NCBI RefSeq assembly: GCF_000971965.1
Contig: NZ_LAQP01000013.1
Location: forward strand, 217,407-281,406
Length of the DNA stretch: 64,000 nucleotides
Origin: Paenibacillus wulumuqiensis
GTDB lineage: Bacteria; Bacillota; Bacilli; Paenibacillales; Paenibacillaceae
Direction: 5' to 3'
Shown here: in pieces, positions 54,727-63,797 of the stretch
Numbering within the stretch: the stretch's first letter is position 1
How the letters are laid out: each line of letters begins with the position of its first letter
Position numbers and translations under genes: made by a program
The notes under the pieces: model-generated
The model's database searches: none
Told to the model about the DNA's origin: nothing
What the model saw: the letters and a program-made list of their open reading frames with translations, nothing else

Positions 54727-56862
54727 TTATACGGTGCGTCCTGCCAATCCGGCAGGCACGGGAGCTTCGATGGCTCCCGGCTCTGCTGCACCATCCGAAA
54801 TCACATTCGAGCTGACCCCCGTCTGCATCCGGTACATTTGACGATAACGTCCATCAATCTCCATCAGTTCATCATGGGTACCACGCTCCACGATCTCTCC
54901 GCGATGCAGTACCAGAATCAGATCGGCGCTGCGGATTGTGGAGAGGCGGTGGGCGACGATAAAGGTCGTACGGCCTTTTTTGAGTACTTCCAGCGCGGTC
55001 TGAATCAGCGCTTCGGTCTCGGTATCAATATTCGCGGTTGCTTCATCCAGAATGAGAATCGCTGGATCATATGCGAGCGCACGGGCAAAGGAAATGAGCT
55101 GGCGTTGTCCGGCGGACAGGGTGCTGCCCTTTTCTACGACAGGTTCGTCAAAGCCTTTGGGCAGATCGGACAGAATCTTGTCGGCACCTACTTCACGCAG
55201 TGCCCGTTCGACTCGTTCACGGCTGATCTTCTCATTATCCAGGCTCACGTTTGAAGCGATCGTCCCGGTGAACAGATATGGGTCCTGCAGTACAATGCCC
55301 ATATGCTGACGAATCCACTGCTTGGGCAGTTCCTGAACATTTTGCCCATCGATCGTAATCGTTCCCTGCTGCGGATCATAGAACCGGAACAGTAGATTGA
55401 TGATCGAGCTTTTGCCCGAGCCGGTATGACCGACCAGAGCTACCGTCTGGCCTTGCTTGGCTTCAAAATTGATATCTTTCAGCACAGGATCGACTTTGTA
55501 GGCAAAAGTAACATTTTTGAACTGTACATTGCCTTTATACCGAGGCATGGAGCCATCGGTGACCTGTTCGCCTTCTTCATCCATCAGTTCAAATACACGT
55601 CCGGCAGATACCATCGACAGATCCAGTGCTGCCAGCTGATTGACCATACCGGTCATCGGCTGGAACAGACGTCCCAGTACATCGACAAACGCATACAGCA
55701 CACCGAGCGAGATTGCACTGTCAAATCCGCCGAGAGCGGCCGAGCCAAAGTACCATAATACAAGGGCAAAGGTCAGGTTCCGCAGCACATTGACCAGATT
55801 GTGTGAAGTCAGTGAGTTCAGACGCAGCATTTTGTTCTGATAAGACAGATAATCATTATTCAGCTGCTCGAACTCTTCCTGGGTCTGCTTTTGCTTACGG
55901 AAAATACGGATGATCGACATGCCCTGAATCGATTCATTAATGATCGCATTGATCTCGCTCAGCCGGGAACGAATAACCGTATTGTACTTGGTCGCTACCC
56001 GGCGGTACAAATAGATCCATCCGATCAGCAGAGGCACGAGGAACAGACAGATCATGCCCAACCGGAAATCCAGAATGAACAGCGCCACATACACGCCGAG
56101 CATATAGACCGCACCGGAGCTGAAGTTGGACAGTACCGCTACAAACAGATCCTTGACCGCTTCGGTATCGTTGGTGACGCGGGAGACGACCTTACCCGCA
56201 GGCAGATTATCGAAAAAGGGAACCGGCAGGCGCTGAATATGGGCATACAGATCCAGCCGCAGCTCCTGAATAACCTTATTAGCCGATGATTGCAGCCAGT
56301 ACGTCTTGCCGAATTCGGTAATAATCGTGATCAGCAGGAAGATAAAGTAGAGACCGATCAACTTGTAAATGCTGGGCAGCTCCGGCTTGTAAAAGCCAAA
56401 CAGCTCTGTAGCGGACAGCGGTACAGCCGGATAGAGAGCTTCCTGACCCTGCGCATTGCGTACGGTCAAGGTACCATTCGCATAGCTCTTCTCACTGGCC
56501 GTATTGTCCATTGGACCTTCGATAAAGTAGAAGGTAGGCCCACTCTGCACGACATGGGCTTCTGCACCACGCTGCTCACCGGCTGCCCAGAAGCCTTCGC
56601 GTTTGTAGAATTTGCCGTTGTATTCGGCACTGTGTTCACCGGCAGTCGTCTCATAGAACGGCTGCTCAATCGCGAACATATGGTTATCGATAATGTTTTT
56701 GGCGATAAAGGGACCGGCCAGTTCTGCTCCGACACCAATGACCAGCATGATCAAGGCGACAATAAAGGTTTTTTTGGCCCGCAGTGCATACCGGTACAGC
56801 CGTTTGGTAATCGTCTTGTTATCCAGCCTCGTCATGGGCTGTTCGTAATCCTGTGTCTCCAA
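54727..56862 (-). CDS. Heterodimeric ABC exporter subunit, BmrD (YheH)-type
   Basis: A 711-residue half-transporter with membrane and ATPase domains fused. An extracellular insert of about 110 residues lies between the first two membrane helices (about 60-170), as described for B. subtilis BmrD. The ATPase domain has Walker A GHTGSGKSS, signature LSAGQRQ and Walker B ILILDEATANID with the catalytic Glu intact. The start is TTG at 56862, 6 bases after GGGGAGGTG and touching the stop of the upstream subunit. Together they form a multidrug exporter of the BmrCD kind. Confidence 0.9.
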   Translation of the reverse strand: METQDYEQPMTRLDNKTITKRLYRYALRAKKTFIVALIMLVIGVGAELAGPFIAKNIIDNHMFAIEQPFYETTAGEHSAEYNGKFYKREGFWAAGEQRGAEAHVVQSGPTFYFIEGPMDNTASEKSYANGTLTVRNAQGQEALYPAVPLSATELFGFYKPELPSIYKLIGLYFIFLLITIITEFGKTYWLQSSANKVIQELRLDLYAHIQRLPVPFFDNLPAGKVVSRVTNDTEAVKDLFVAVLSNFSSGAVYMLGVYVALFILDFRLGMICLFLVPLLIGWIYLYRRVATKYNTVIRSRLSEINAIINESIQGMSIIRIFRKQKQTQEEFEQLNNDYLSYQNKMLRLNSLTSHNLVNVLRNLTFALVLWYFGSAALGGFDSAISLGVLYAFVDVLGRLFQPMTGMVNQLAALDLSMVSAGRVFELMDEEGEQVTDGSMPRYKGNVQFKNVTFAYKVDPVLKDINFEAKQGQTVALVGHTGSGKSSIINLLFRFYDPQQGTITIDGQNVQELPKQWIRQHMGIVLQDPYLFTGTIASNVSLDNEKISRERVERALREVGADKILSDLPKGFDEPVVEKGSTLSAGQRQLISFARALAYDPAILILDEATANIDTETEALIQTALEVLKKGRTTFIVAHRLSTIRSADLILVLHRGEIVERGTHDELMEIDGRYRQMYRMQTGVSSNVISDGAAEPGAIEAPVPAGLAGRTV

Positions 56863-58617
56863 TTAAGACACCTCCCCATCAAGGGAATTCGCCACCTGCT
56901 GCCGCTCATACTGCTCACGGTACCAGCCGCCGGCCTTAAGCAGCTCGGCATGGGTTCCCTCTTCAATAATTTTGCCCCGATCGAGGACGACAATATGATC
57001 TGCATGCTCAATGGCAGACAGGCGATGCGTCGCGATTAGAGTGGTTTTGCCCGCACGCTTGGTGCGGATATTCTCGATAATACGTGCTTCGGTTCTGGCA
57101 TCGACAGCAGAGAGTGCATCATCCAGAATCAGAATCTCCGGCTCGGCAATAAAGGCGCGTGCCAGTGATACACGCTGCTTCTGACCACCGGACAGGGCGA
57201 CACCACGCTCACCGACAATTGTCTCCAGGCCGTCGGGGAAGGTGTGCAGATCCGTGTCAAAGGCTGCGGTATGAATCGCATTCATAATTTCATCGTCATT
57301 AGCATCCGCTTTGCCGAAGCGAATATTATTGCGCACGCTGCGGGAGAACAGAATCTGCTCCTGCGGTACATAACCCAGCCAGCTGTGCAGCTGATCCTTG
57401 GCGATATTCTGAATCGGTACGCCGCTGATGGTCAGTTCTCCGCTGCCTGCCGGATACTCGTGCAGCAGCTGCTTGAGCAGCGTGGATTTACCGCTGCCGG
57501 TACGCCCGACGATGCCGAGCGTCTCGCCTGCGGTAATCTTCAGCGAGACATGCTGGAGATTATCGACAGTGGAAGTGGGATAGCGGAACGTAATATCGTT
57601 AAATTCAATCGATTCCGGATAAGTGACCGCTACCGGAGAAGCGATGTCCTCGACATCCGGTTTGACAGCCAGTGTCTCATTGACCCGGTCGAGCGAGGCA
57701 TTACCGCGCTGCATAATATTGATCAGCTCACCGATGGCGAACATCGGCCAGATCATCATCCCCAGATAAATGTTAAAGGAAACCAGATCACCCAGTGTCA
57801 GTTCATTATGGAATACCAGATAGATCCCGAAGCCAAGACCGATAATATAGCTCAGTCCGACAAACAGACGAATCGTCGGTTCGAACAGTCCATCGACCAT
57901 GGCAACAGCGAGATTTTTACGGTAAACGTCATTGGTAATATGCTCAAACCGCTTCTCGTCCTGGCGCTCCTGTACATAAGCACGGATAACACGCACTCCG
58001 GCGATCGATTCCAGTACCTGGTCATTCATATCGCCAAAGGCATCCTGAGCCAGCGTATAGCGGGCATGGACCACTTTGCCATAAATGGCCATCGCAATAG
58101 CGATAAACGGCAGCGGCAGGATCGCTGCCAGCGTTAGTTTCCAGCTGATCAGGAAACCCATTGCGAGCAGTACCGTGAGCAGATAGACCGTAGAGTCAGT
58201 CAGCGTCAGCATACCGAATCCCACCGTCATCGCGACGGAACGAAGATCATTAGTCGCACGGGCCATCAGGTCACCGGTACGACTTCGTTCAAAAAATGGC
58301 GGTGTCATGCGCAGCAGATGTGCCATGAACCGTGTACGCAGCAGCCGTTCGACCAGATTGGAGCCGCCGAACAGACTGTGCATCCATACATAGGTTACCC
58401 CGTAGATGACGATCAACGTCAGTACAATCGCTGTTGAGTAATAAATGAGCGACTGATAGGTAACCGAGCCGCTGGAGATCAGATCAATCGCGTCTCCAAG
58501 CAGCTTGGGAGGGATGAGTTCCAGCACACCGACGCCAGCCAGCATCAGAATGCCGACAATATAGCGCTTACGCTCCCGGTGGAAGAACCAGCCCAGATTT
58601 TTCAAAACAGCAAACAT
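56863..58617 (-). CDS. Heterodimeric ABC exporter subunit, BmrC (YheI)-type
   Basis: A 584-residue half-transporter with six membrane helices and an ATPase domain: Walker A GRTGSGKST, signature LSGGQKQR, Walker B LILDDALSAVD. The residue after Walker B is Asp instead of the catalytic Glu, the degenerate site expected of BmrC in an asymmetric heterodimer. The start at 58617 has AAAGGTAGTGATGGC upstream; earlier in-frame codons lack a ribosome site. It is the first gene of a two-gene operon controlled by a leader ORF and attenuator. Confidence 0.9.
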   Translation of the reverse strand: MFAVLKNLGWFFHRERKRYIVGILMLAGVGVLELIPPKLLGDAIDLISSGSVTYQSLIYYSTAIVLTLIVIYGVTYVWMHSLFGGSNLVERLLRTRFMAHLLRMTPPFFERSRTGDLMARATNDLRSVAMTVGFGMLTLTDSTVYLLTVLLAMGFLISWKLTLAAILPLPFIAIAMAIYGKVVHARYTLAQDAFGDMNDQVLESIAGVRVIRAYVQERQDEKRFEHITNDVYRKNLAVAMVDGLFEPTIRLFVGLSYIIGLGFGIYLVFHNELTLGDLVSFNIYLGMMIWPMFAIGELINIMQRGNASLDRVNETLAVKPDVEDIASPVAVTYPESIEFNDITFRYPTSTVDNLQHVSLKITAGETLGIVGRTGSGKSTLLKQLLHEYPAGSGELTISGVPIQNIAKDQLHSWLGYVPQEQILFSRSVRNNIRFGKADANDDEIMNAIHTAAFDTDLHTFPDGLETIVGERGVALSGGQKQRVSLARAFIAEPEILILDDALSAVDARTEARIIENIRTKRAGKTTLIATHRLSAIEHADHIVVLDRGKIIEEGTHAELLKAGGWYREQYERQQVANSLDGEVS

Positions 58618-58733
58618 GCCATCACTACCTTTCCGATGCATATGTACTATGCATAATAGGGTCAAGCTAATAAAGAATGAAGCGGATCAAGCGAAGTGCC
58701 TAGCTCATGCTGTCTGCAAGGGTGAAGCAGCCA

Positions 58734-58780
58734 TAAAAAAAGAGACACGTATGTGCAAATGCACATAACATGTCTCTTTG
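58734..58780 (-). terminator. Attenuator terminator upstream of the ABC exporter genes
   Basis: On the minus strand, AAGAGACA plus ATGTGC pair with GCACAT plus TGTCTCTT, followed by a run of Ts. It lies between the leader ORF and bmrC. An upstream CATAACA (in the leader after the ORF) is complementary to TGTTATG in the 5' arm of this hairpin, so an antiterminator is possible. Confidence 0.85.
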
Positions 58781-58869
58781 TAGATGTCATATGACGCACG
58801 GTTGCGGGCAACCTGTGCAGTAATAGTAACTGTTATGGATACTTCTCAAGTGTAATTTGAATAAACCAA

Positions 58870-58971
58870 TTACCTTGAAGGGTGTCCACCTGCCGGGTTG
58901 CTCCATTTTTTCAGTTGTGTAGTCAGATCGCTAGCATAGGCCTGGTTATGTACAATCGTCATTTTATGCAT
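58870..58971 (-). CDS. 33-residue leader peptide of the ABC exporter operon (BmrB-like)
   Basis: On the minus strand, AGAAAGGGTGAACTCC precedes an ATG at 58971 that opens a 33-codon frame (MHKMTIVHNQAYAS..., ending ...PAGGHPSR) with stop TAA at 58870. It lies downstream of a strong promoter and about 90 bases upstream of the attenuator. In B. subtilis the short bmrB frame plays this role: stalled ribosomes on it favour antitermination and expression of bmrCD. The peptide sequence itself is not recognised. Confidence 0.72.
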   Translation of the reverse strand: MHKMTIVHNQAYASDLTTQLKKWSNPAGGHPSR

Positions 58972-59041
58972 GGAGTTCACCCTTTCTTCATAATGTAGTG
59001 GCAGATGGTAATAAATTCTAATTATCACTCGCCTGTGTCTG

Positions 59042-59071
59042 ATTGTATCACTGCATTTTTAAGCATGTCAA
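59042..59071 (-). promoter_or_regulatory. Predicted promoter of the leader ORF / ABC exporter operon
   Basis: On the minus strand, perfect -35 TTGACA (59066-59071) and -10 TACAAT (59042-59047), 18-base spacer. Confidence 0.75.
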
Positions 59072-59380
59072 CGAAAAACTTGCCGTTTTATTTAAAATTA
59101 GCCAATTATGAATGTTTTCTTGTCGAATAAAGTCAAGAAAGTTTACATAAGTATACGAAAAGTTGACCGAAGCCAGAAAAGAGGAAGCGATCTATCAAAG
59201 ATTTGTCGTCTATCCATAACGGCAGACTTCTGTAACATGTTATAATACGGAAAGAGTCAGGGTAATGGTTAGCAGGTGAGTACAGTCCCTCTGGAATAAA
59301 CGTTACTCCGAATAGTGTTCATACGATGACCTGATCCTGTCAGGCAATCTTGCAAACTTTAACGAAAGGTGGAATAAATA
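59072..59380. other. Divergent region upstream of the HesB-like gene
   Basis: No gene. It holds a TTTCTTG/CAAGAAA inverted repeat (about 59112-59136), the extended -10 of the HesB-like gene and a CCTGA-TCCTG-TCAGG hairpin (59331-59345). Confidence 0.45.
59238..59246 (+). promoter_or_regulatory. Extended -10 promoter for the HesB-like gene
   Basis: TGTTATAAT (TGnTATAAT); no good -35 box. Leader about 130 nt. Confidence 0.45.
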
Positions 59381-59677
59381 ATGAGTATCGCCGTATCGGA
59401 CGAAGCCGCACGCTGGTATAAAAAAGAACTGGATTTGAAAGATGGAGATGCCCTGCGTTTCTACGCACGTTATAGCAGTAACAGTGACATTCACCCCGGA
59501 TTTTCGCTGGGAATTTCGGTGGAGCCGCCTATCAGTCCAGGACTGGAGCAAAAGACGGAAGGAATCCAATTTTATATGGAATCCCAGGATCTGTGGTATC
59601 TGAACGGATACAAGCTGAATGTGGAATACCTGGATAATGAAGATGATATCCGTTATGCGTATATCCCTGAATCCTAA
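59381..59677 (+). CDS. HesB/YneR family protein (no cysteines)
   Basis: A 98-residue protein with the HesB-like fold pattern: ARWYKKELDLKDGDALRFYARY, LGISVEPPISPG and YLNGYKLNVEYLDNEDDIRYAYIPE in outline. It matches the YneR group of Bacillales. It contains no cysteine, so it cannot bind an Fe-S cluster as IscA/SufA proteins do; its role is unknown. CGAAAGGTGGAATAAATA precedes the ATG. It shares a bidirectional terminator with the convergent downstream gene. Confidence 0.82.
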   Translation: MSIAVSDEAARWYKKELDLKDGDALRFYARYSSNSDIHPGFSLGISVEPPISPGLEQKTEGIQFYMESQDLWYLNGYKLNVEYLDNEDDIRYAYIPES

Positions 59678-59694
59678 ATATCCATGTGGTTATC

Positions 59695-59735
59695 AAAAAA
59701 AGCCCATGTTATCGCAATGATAACATGGGCTTTTT
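59695..59735. terminator. Bidirectional terminator between convergent genes
   Basis: AAAAAGCCCATGTTATC-GCAAT-GATAACATGGGCTTTTT, perfect, with A-run and T-run so it works on both strands. Confidence 0.92.
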
Positions 59736-59740
59736 GCCGG

Positions 59741-60247
59741 TTATACGGTTGAAGTGCCTTCAAGCGCATAAGAGAAATCTTCGATATCATACACCTGAAC
59801 AGGCACTTTGGCCTCAATCATCCGATGAATCATCTCAAATTGGTCGGTCAGCATCGGAACTTCCTTGCGCAGGGCAGACAGGATCAGCTCCGTCTCGATC
59901 GGATCAAAAGATTCGCCGTAATAGGCATTATCCATGGCGTTCACGACAGACAGCTGAACGTTATCCGTAAATAAAATCGATGAACTGAGTGCCCATGGCA
60001 TCTGCAGACAGCGCTGAATCTTCTTCTTGTTCAGCGGTTCTTCCAAATAATCAATCAGCGCCTTGATCCGCTCGCGGACTTCGCGTTCTTCGACTGAATC
60101 GTTCATCAGCGGTTCTTGACTCTCCGCAAATTCATACAGCTCCATAATGGAGGTATAGGGAACAATATAGTTGACCGGCTTATCCGGATGAAGTAACTGG
60201 CCGTAGATCGCAATCATAATCGCTTCTATGACAAAAGCTTGGGGCAT
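59741..60247 (-). CDS. Conserved hypothetical protein
   Basis: A 168-residue soluble, acidic, mostly helical protein that I do not recognise. The N-terminal MPQAFVIEAIMIAIYGQLL and central ERIKALIDYLEEPLNKKKIQRC suggest a small all-alpha domain. A good ribosome site (AGGAGGATTACATCC on the minus strand) precedes ATG 60247, so it is surely expressed. It lies 3' of the HesB-like gene and 5' side of DUF441 on the same strand, but with its own signals. Confidence 0.65.
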   Translation of the reverse strand: MPQAFVIEAIMIAIYGQLLHPDKPVNYIVPYTSIMELYEFAESQEPLMNDSVEEREVRERIKALIDYLEEPLNKKKIQRCLQMPWALSSSILFTDNVQLSVVNAMDNAYYGESFDPIETELILSALRKEVPMLTDQFEMIHRMIEAKVPVQVYDIEDFSYALEGTSTV

Positions 60248-60350
60248 GGATGTAATCCTCCTGGAAATGCATACGTATACACATGGTTGTCAGCTCTGGT
60301 GGTCAAAGCTGTACTGGCAGTATACCATATCCTGCCCGTTACAATATAGA

Positions 60351-60803
60351 TCAAGATTTACCGATGAGCAGCGACAGCAGTCCTGCCGCGATCAATGGAC
60401 CAACCGGAACTCCTTTGAAAAAGGCTACGCCAATCAGTGTACCGATCAGCAAACCGGCTACAACGGTAGGCTGGTTGGTCATCAGGATCGTGCCGCGCCC
60501 GCCCAGATAGGCGACAAACAAACCGATGCCGATAGCGATCAGCGATTTCCAGCTGACAAAGGAAGAGACAATCGTCTCCATGGAAATCTTGCCGCTGGCC
60601 AGCGGAGTCATTACGCCGATCGTCAGAATAATAATACCAATTGTCAGCCCGTACTTTTCCAGCCAGGGAAAAGCCTGATGCCAGCCGAGTACACGAATCA
60701 GCAGCAGTATGATCATGGCGATGGTAACGGTCGTATTCTTGCCGACAATACCGAGTCCGGCCATAATAAGCAGAATGAGGGAGGGCATATCAATAGCGCC
60801 CAT
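60351..60803 (-). CDS. DUF441 family membrane protein (YtwI-type)
   Basis: A 150-residue integral membrane protein of the DUF441/YtwI family, with four or five hydrophobic helices ([51 protein letters not shown]). Function unknown. On the minus strand AAAGGAGTGATACTT precedes ATG 60803; a longer in-frame extension upstream has no ribosome site and crosses the ypdA terminator. Confidence 0.85.
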   Translation of the reverse strand: MGAIDMPSLILLIMAGLGIVGKNTTVTIAMIILLLIRVLGWHQAFPWLEKYGLTIGIIILTIGVMTPLASGKISMETIVSSFVSWKSLIAIGIGLFVAYLGGRGTILMTNQPTVVAGLLIGTLIGVAFFKGVPVGPLIAAGLLSLLIGKS

Positions 60804-60907
60804 AAGTATCACTCCTTTCCGAGGATGGTAAATGGAAGCCAGTTGAGAAGATGAACAGATTGTATTCGACATGCCCAGCATATACATACTGGAGTTCCTT
60901 TGGAAGT

Positions 60908-60934
60908 AAAAATGTCCGCCGGAATCCAGCGGAC
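60908..60934 (-). terminator. Intrinsic terminator after ypdA
   Basis: On the minus strand, GTCCGC-TGGATTCCG-GCGGAC followed by ATTTTT. Confidence 0.75.
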
Positions 60935-61019
60935 AAGTATAGTAAATCAGTACACCAGGTCGTGCCATGTGCAGCACGCAGCACCTATGTGAGAGTTAGC
61001 TGTCACGGAAAAGATCGGT

Positions 61020-62015
61020 TCAGCTGGTAATCTGGGATAATGTATCCGTGATATGTCTCGCAATCAGCGCACCATGACGGCGGCCGGTCTCGATAAAGAC
61101 TTCATTGGCGTTGCGTCCCGACGCGATAACACCGGCGACATACAGTCCCGGAATATTCGTCTCCATCGTCTCCGGATCGAAGCGCGGTTTGTCCATGTCT
61201 TCGCTCATGGTCACTCCCATGGATGTAATCAGTTTGCGATCCGGACGGAAACCGGTCATGGCGAGTACAAAGTCGTTACCAAGCATCTCGGTGCGACCGT
61301 CGTCGGTATGGGTAATCTGTACCTCGGTCTCGGTAATGCCGGTTACGCAGGAATTTAGATGCAGACTGATTTTGCCCTTGGTCACGAGTCCTTCGAAGAT
61401 TGGACGCACCCAGGACTTGATGTTGGCGGACAGATCGCTGCCGCGGTAAATCATATCAACTGTGGCGCCTACGCGTACAATTTCCAGCGCGGCATCCACC
61501 GCCGAGTTGCTGCCGCCGATAATTGCTACACGCATTCGGGTATAAGGATGGGCTTCGCGGAAATAATGGGTGACCTTTTCCAGGTCTTCGCCCGGAATAC
61601 CCAGATAGTTCGGATGATCAAAATAGCCGGTAGCGATGATCACACGGCGGGCTTCCAGCGTATGCTCTTCGCCCTGGCGATTGACCGTATTCAGAGAAAA
61701 TGTACCATCCTCATGGCGCTCAATCCCTGTTGCTTCCGTATAAGGTTGTACTTTGATATTGTAATGCTGGGCAGCCCGGCGGTAATAAGCCAGTGCTTCA
61801 TGGCGAAATGGCTTCTCATTAGGCGAAGGGAATGGCAGATCGCCAATCTCCAGCAGCTCAGCCGTACTGAAAAACTGCATATTGGTCGGGTACAGGTAGA
61901 TCGAATGCACCACATTATACTTTTCAATAATCAGGGTGTTCAGACCGAGGCGTTCGCATTCGATCGCCGCAGATAGTCCGCAGGGTCCGGCACCTACAAT
62001 AATGACATCTTGCAT
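61020..62015 (-). CDS. ypdA: YpdA family bacillithiol disulfide reductase
   Basis: A 331-residue FAD-dependent pyridine nucleotide oxidoreductase. YpdA reduces oxidised bacillithiol (BSSB) with NADPH, part of the bacillithiol redox system of Firmicutes. FAD-binding GAGPCGLSAA is at 8-17, the NADPH-binding GGSNSAVDAAL in the middle (about 165), and the C-terminal GLYVAGVIASG closes the FAD site. It lacks the CxxC pair of thioredoxin reductases, as expected for YpdA. AAAGGAGTCTGATGATAAA precedes the ATG on the minus strand. Confidence 0.93.
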   Translation of the reverse strand: MQDVIIVGAGPCGLSAAIECERLGLNTLIIEKYNVVHSIYLYPTNMQFFSTAELLEIGDLPFPSPNEKPFRHEALAYYRRAAQHYNIKVQPYTEATGIERHEDGTFSLNTVNRQGEEHTLEARRVIIATGYFDHPNYLGIPGEDLEKVTHYFREAHPYTRMRVAIIGGSNSAVDAALEIVRVGATVDMIYRGSDLSANIKSWVRPIFEGLVTKGKISLHLNSCVTGITETEVQITHTDDGRTEMLGNDFVLAMTGFRPDRKLITSMGVTMSEDMDKPRFDPETMETNIPGLYVAGVIASGRNANEVFIETGRRHGALIARHITDTLSQITS

Positions 62016-62376
62016 TTTATCATCAGACTCCTTTCTGGATTCAAATCATGCTCTGCACGGTCTCCCGGTGATTCGTGTCCGTGCAATGGTACAGAATATA
62101 CATAAACCAGAGATGCTGTCCCGGCAGCATCCAGCCGATAAAACAGGACCATGTACCATCCTACCGCAATCTGTAGGTAAATTCTAGCTTGCTGTGGGTG
62201 AACCGAACTAATTTATCGTGAAATATCATTATTTTGTAAAAAAGTGAATCATTCTTTGTAAAATGCGGTATACTTATAGTGAGGGAGAAAAAGTTAGCCG
62301 CTTTCTCCGAAGCTTCATTGTAAACGTTTTCCGACACCAGTCCCTGATATCCCATTCATAGGGAGGAGAGACGATT
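62016..62376. other. Divergent intergenic region ypdA-DUF3939 (361 bases)
   Basis: No gene. GCACGG/CCGTGC (about 62055-62084) and GATGCTG-TCCCGG-CAGCATC (62112-62131) hairpins lie in the likely ypdA leader; a TATACT (62269-62274) may be a -10 for the plus gene, and a cre-like sequence is at 62318. Confidence 0.45.
62318..62332 (+). promoter_or_regulatory. Possible cre (CcpA) site
   Basis: TTGTAAACGTTTTCC matches the cre pattern WTGNAANCGNWNNCW except at the last base. It would lie in the leader of the DUF3939-like gene. Confidence 0.35.
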
Positions 62377-62883
62377 ATGTCTATTCTGGAAAGGTTCAAA
62401 ACAAGAAGCAAAGCCGAGAACATGCCTTCGGTGCATGTAACAATGAACGAACTTCGCACAGCTGTACTTCAATATGAGAGAGAAATGAGCGGCATTAACC
62501 GCACAGCGCTGATGCAGGATGATGGAAGCCTGGATCTGTCGAGACTGACCCGTTATCTGGGAGGCCGCAGCGATCAGAAATTTTATCTGTCGCGGGAGAC
62601 TTTTGAGATCTTTGAGGAACAGGAACGATATATTCCGTACCACCTGGATCAGGTGCAGGGAGCGATTGATGATTATGTTCAGGAGAATGGCAAGCTTCCG
62701 GTATACGAGGATTCTCCGTATTTTGAAGTGGACTGCCGCAAGCTCTATCAGCAGCGGTATCTGCATGAGATTCCCGATTTCCCCCTGTATATCACCGATC
62801 AGGAGATGATGGTCACACACCGTGAGCCGGCTGTGCTGCCAGAGAGCAAGGAGCATACGGACAAGTCGTATGTGCTGCTCTAA
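62377..62883 (+). CDS. DUF3939-like protein
   Basis: A 168-residue soluble protein that resembles the DUF3939 family of Bacilli by memory (SILERFKTRS start, LSRLTRYLGGRSDQKFYLSRE, YPVYEDSPYFEVDCRKLYQ-like core, IPDFPLYITDQEMMVTHRE). The function is unknown. GGGAGGAGAGACGATT precedes the ATG. A GC-rich terminator follows. The family call is moderately sure. Confidence 0.7.
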   Translation: MSILERFKTRSKAENMPSVHVTMNELRTAVLQYEREMSGINRTALMQDDGSLDLSRLTRYLGGRSDQKFYLSRETFEIFEEQERYIPYHLDQVQGAIDDYVQENGKLPVYEDSPYFEVDCRKLYQQRYLHEIPDFPLYITDQEMMVTHREPAVLPESKEHTDKSYVLL

Positions 62884-62928
62884 TTGTGCCTGAACCAAAG
62901 CATTTCCGCATATCACGATAATAATGGG

Positions 62929-62956
62929 CCCGTCTGCAGCTGCAGGCGGGTTTTTT
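62929..62956 (+). terminator. Intrinsic terminator after the DUF3939-like gene
   Basis: CCCGTCTGCAG / CTGCAGGCGGG hairpin followed by six Ts. Confidence 0.9.
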
Positions 62957-63098
62957 GATGTGATCTGCCGAAACAGGCAGGGATTTTGCTATACTGGTGA
63001 TTGTCACGTGCTGCTGCCATAGCGCTTCCTCATGCACGGATGCAACTAAATAGAATTCATTTAAGGATAAAATACATACTCAAAGGGGATTAACTACA

Positions 63099-63797
63099 AT
63101 GTCGGAACATGCTGTCAAAGCCGTTATTTTTGACCTGGATAATACACTGATGGATCGGGATTATACATTTGGTGCATTCTCCCGGTTGCTGATCAAGGAT
63201 TATCTGGGACATATTCAGGATCAGGAAAAAGTACGCGATATTCTGGGCTACATGCGAATCGCCGATGCCGATGGATACCGGGAGAAGCGGGGCTTTTTCG
63301 AAGAACTGGTAGAACGCCTGCCCTGGTCGCAGAAGCCCGATGCGGATATGCTGTACAGCTATTACAAAGAACATTATATGAAAGAAGCACGCCTGATGAA
63401 AGGCGCCATGGAAGCGATTCAGTCCTGCCGGGATAAAGGATACAAGCTGGGCATGCTCACGAATGGACTGTACGAGATTCAATATGGCAAAGTACTGCAT
63501 CTGGGATTGGAAAAACATTTTGATGTCATCCTCACTTCCGGAGAAGCCGGTATCAAAAAGCCGGACCGGAGAATTTATGAGATGATCTTGGAACGCCTGG
63601 GCACGAGCGGCGAAGAAACAGTATTTGTAGGCGATCATCCGGAAAATGATATCTGGGGAGCTGCCCAGGCAGGCATGCGCGGAATTTTCCTGAAACGAAG
63701 CTTTGATTGGGATCACACTCTGGGCATGGAGCCGTGGAAGAGAATTAAGGAGCTGAATGAGCTGGAAGGGATATGGAATAATACAATACTAAATTAA
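63099..63797 (+). CDS. HAD-family hydrolase (YjjG-like phosphatase)
   Basis: A 232-residue HAD phosphatase. The nucleophile motif IFDLDNTLMDRD (DxDxT) is near residue 9-20, the Thr/Ser motif in MLTNG, and the Lys and acidic motifs in GIKKPDRRIYE and VGDHPENDIWGA are complete, with a helical cap of C1 type. It probably dephosphorylates a small metabolite or nucleotide. CAAAGGGGATTAACTACA precedes the ATG. Confidence 0.9.
   Translation: MSEHAVKAVIFDLDNTLMDRDYTFGAFSRLLIKDYLGHIQDQEKVRDILGYMRIADADGYREKRGFFEELVERLPWSQKPDADMLYSYYKEHYMKEARLMKGAMEAIQSCRDKGYKLGMLTNGLYEIQYGKVLHLGLEKHFDVILTSGEAGIKKPDRRIYEMILERLGTSGEETVFVGDHPENDIWGAAQAGMRGIFLKRSFDWDHTLGMEPWKRIKELNELEGIWNNTILN

Noticed and set aside
55891..57039. 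Plus-strand frames (132 and 249 codons) opposite the ABC exporter genes
   Set aside because: Shadows of the minus-strand transporter genes; Gln/Arg/Asp-rich composition and no motifs.
58734..58780. Ordinary terminator of an unknown gene between bmrC and the HesB-like gene
   Set aside because: It lies on the minus strand directly downstream of a promoter and leader ORF and upstream of bmrC, so an attenuator explains it better.
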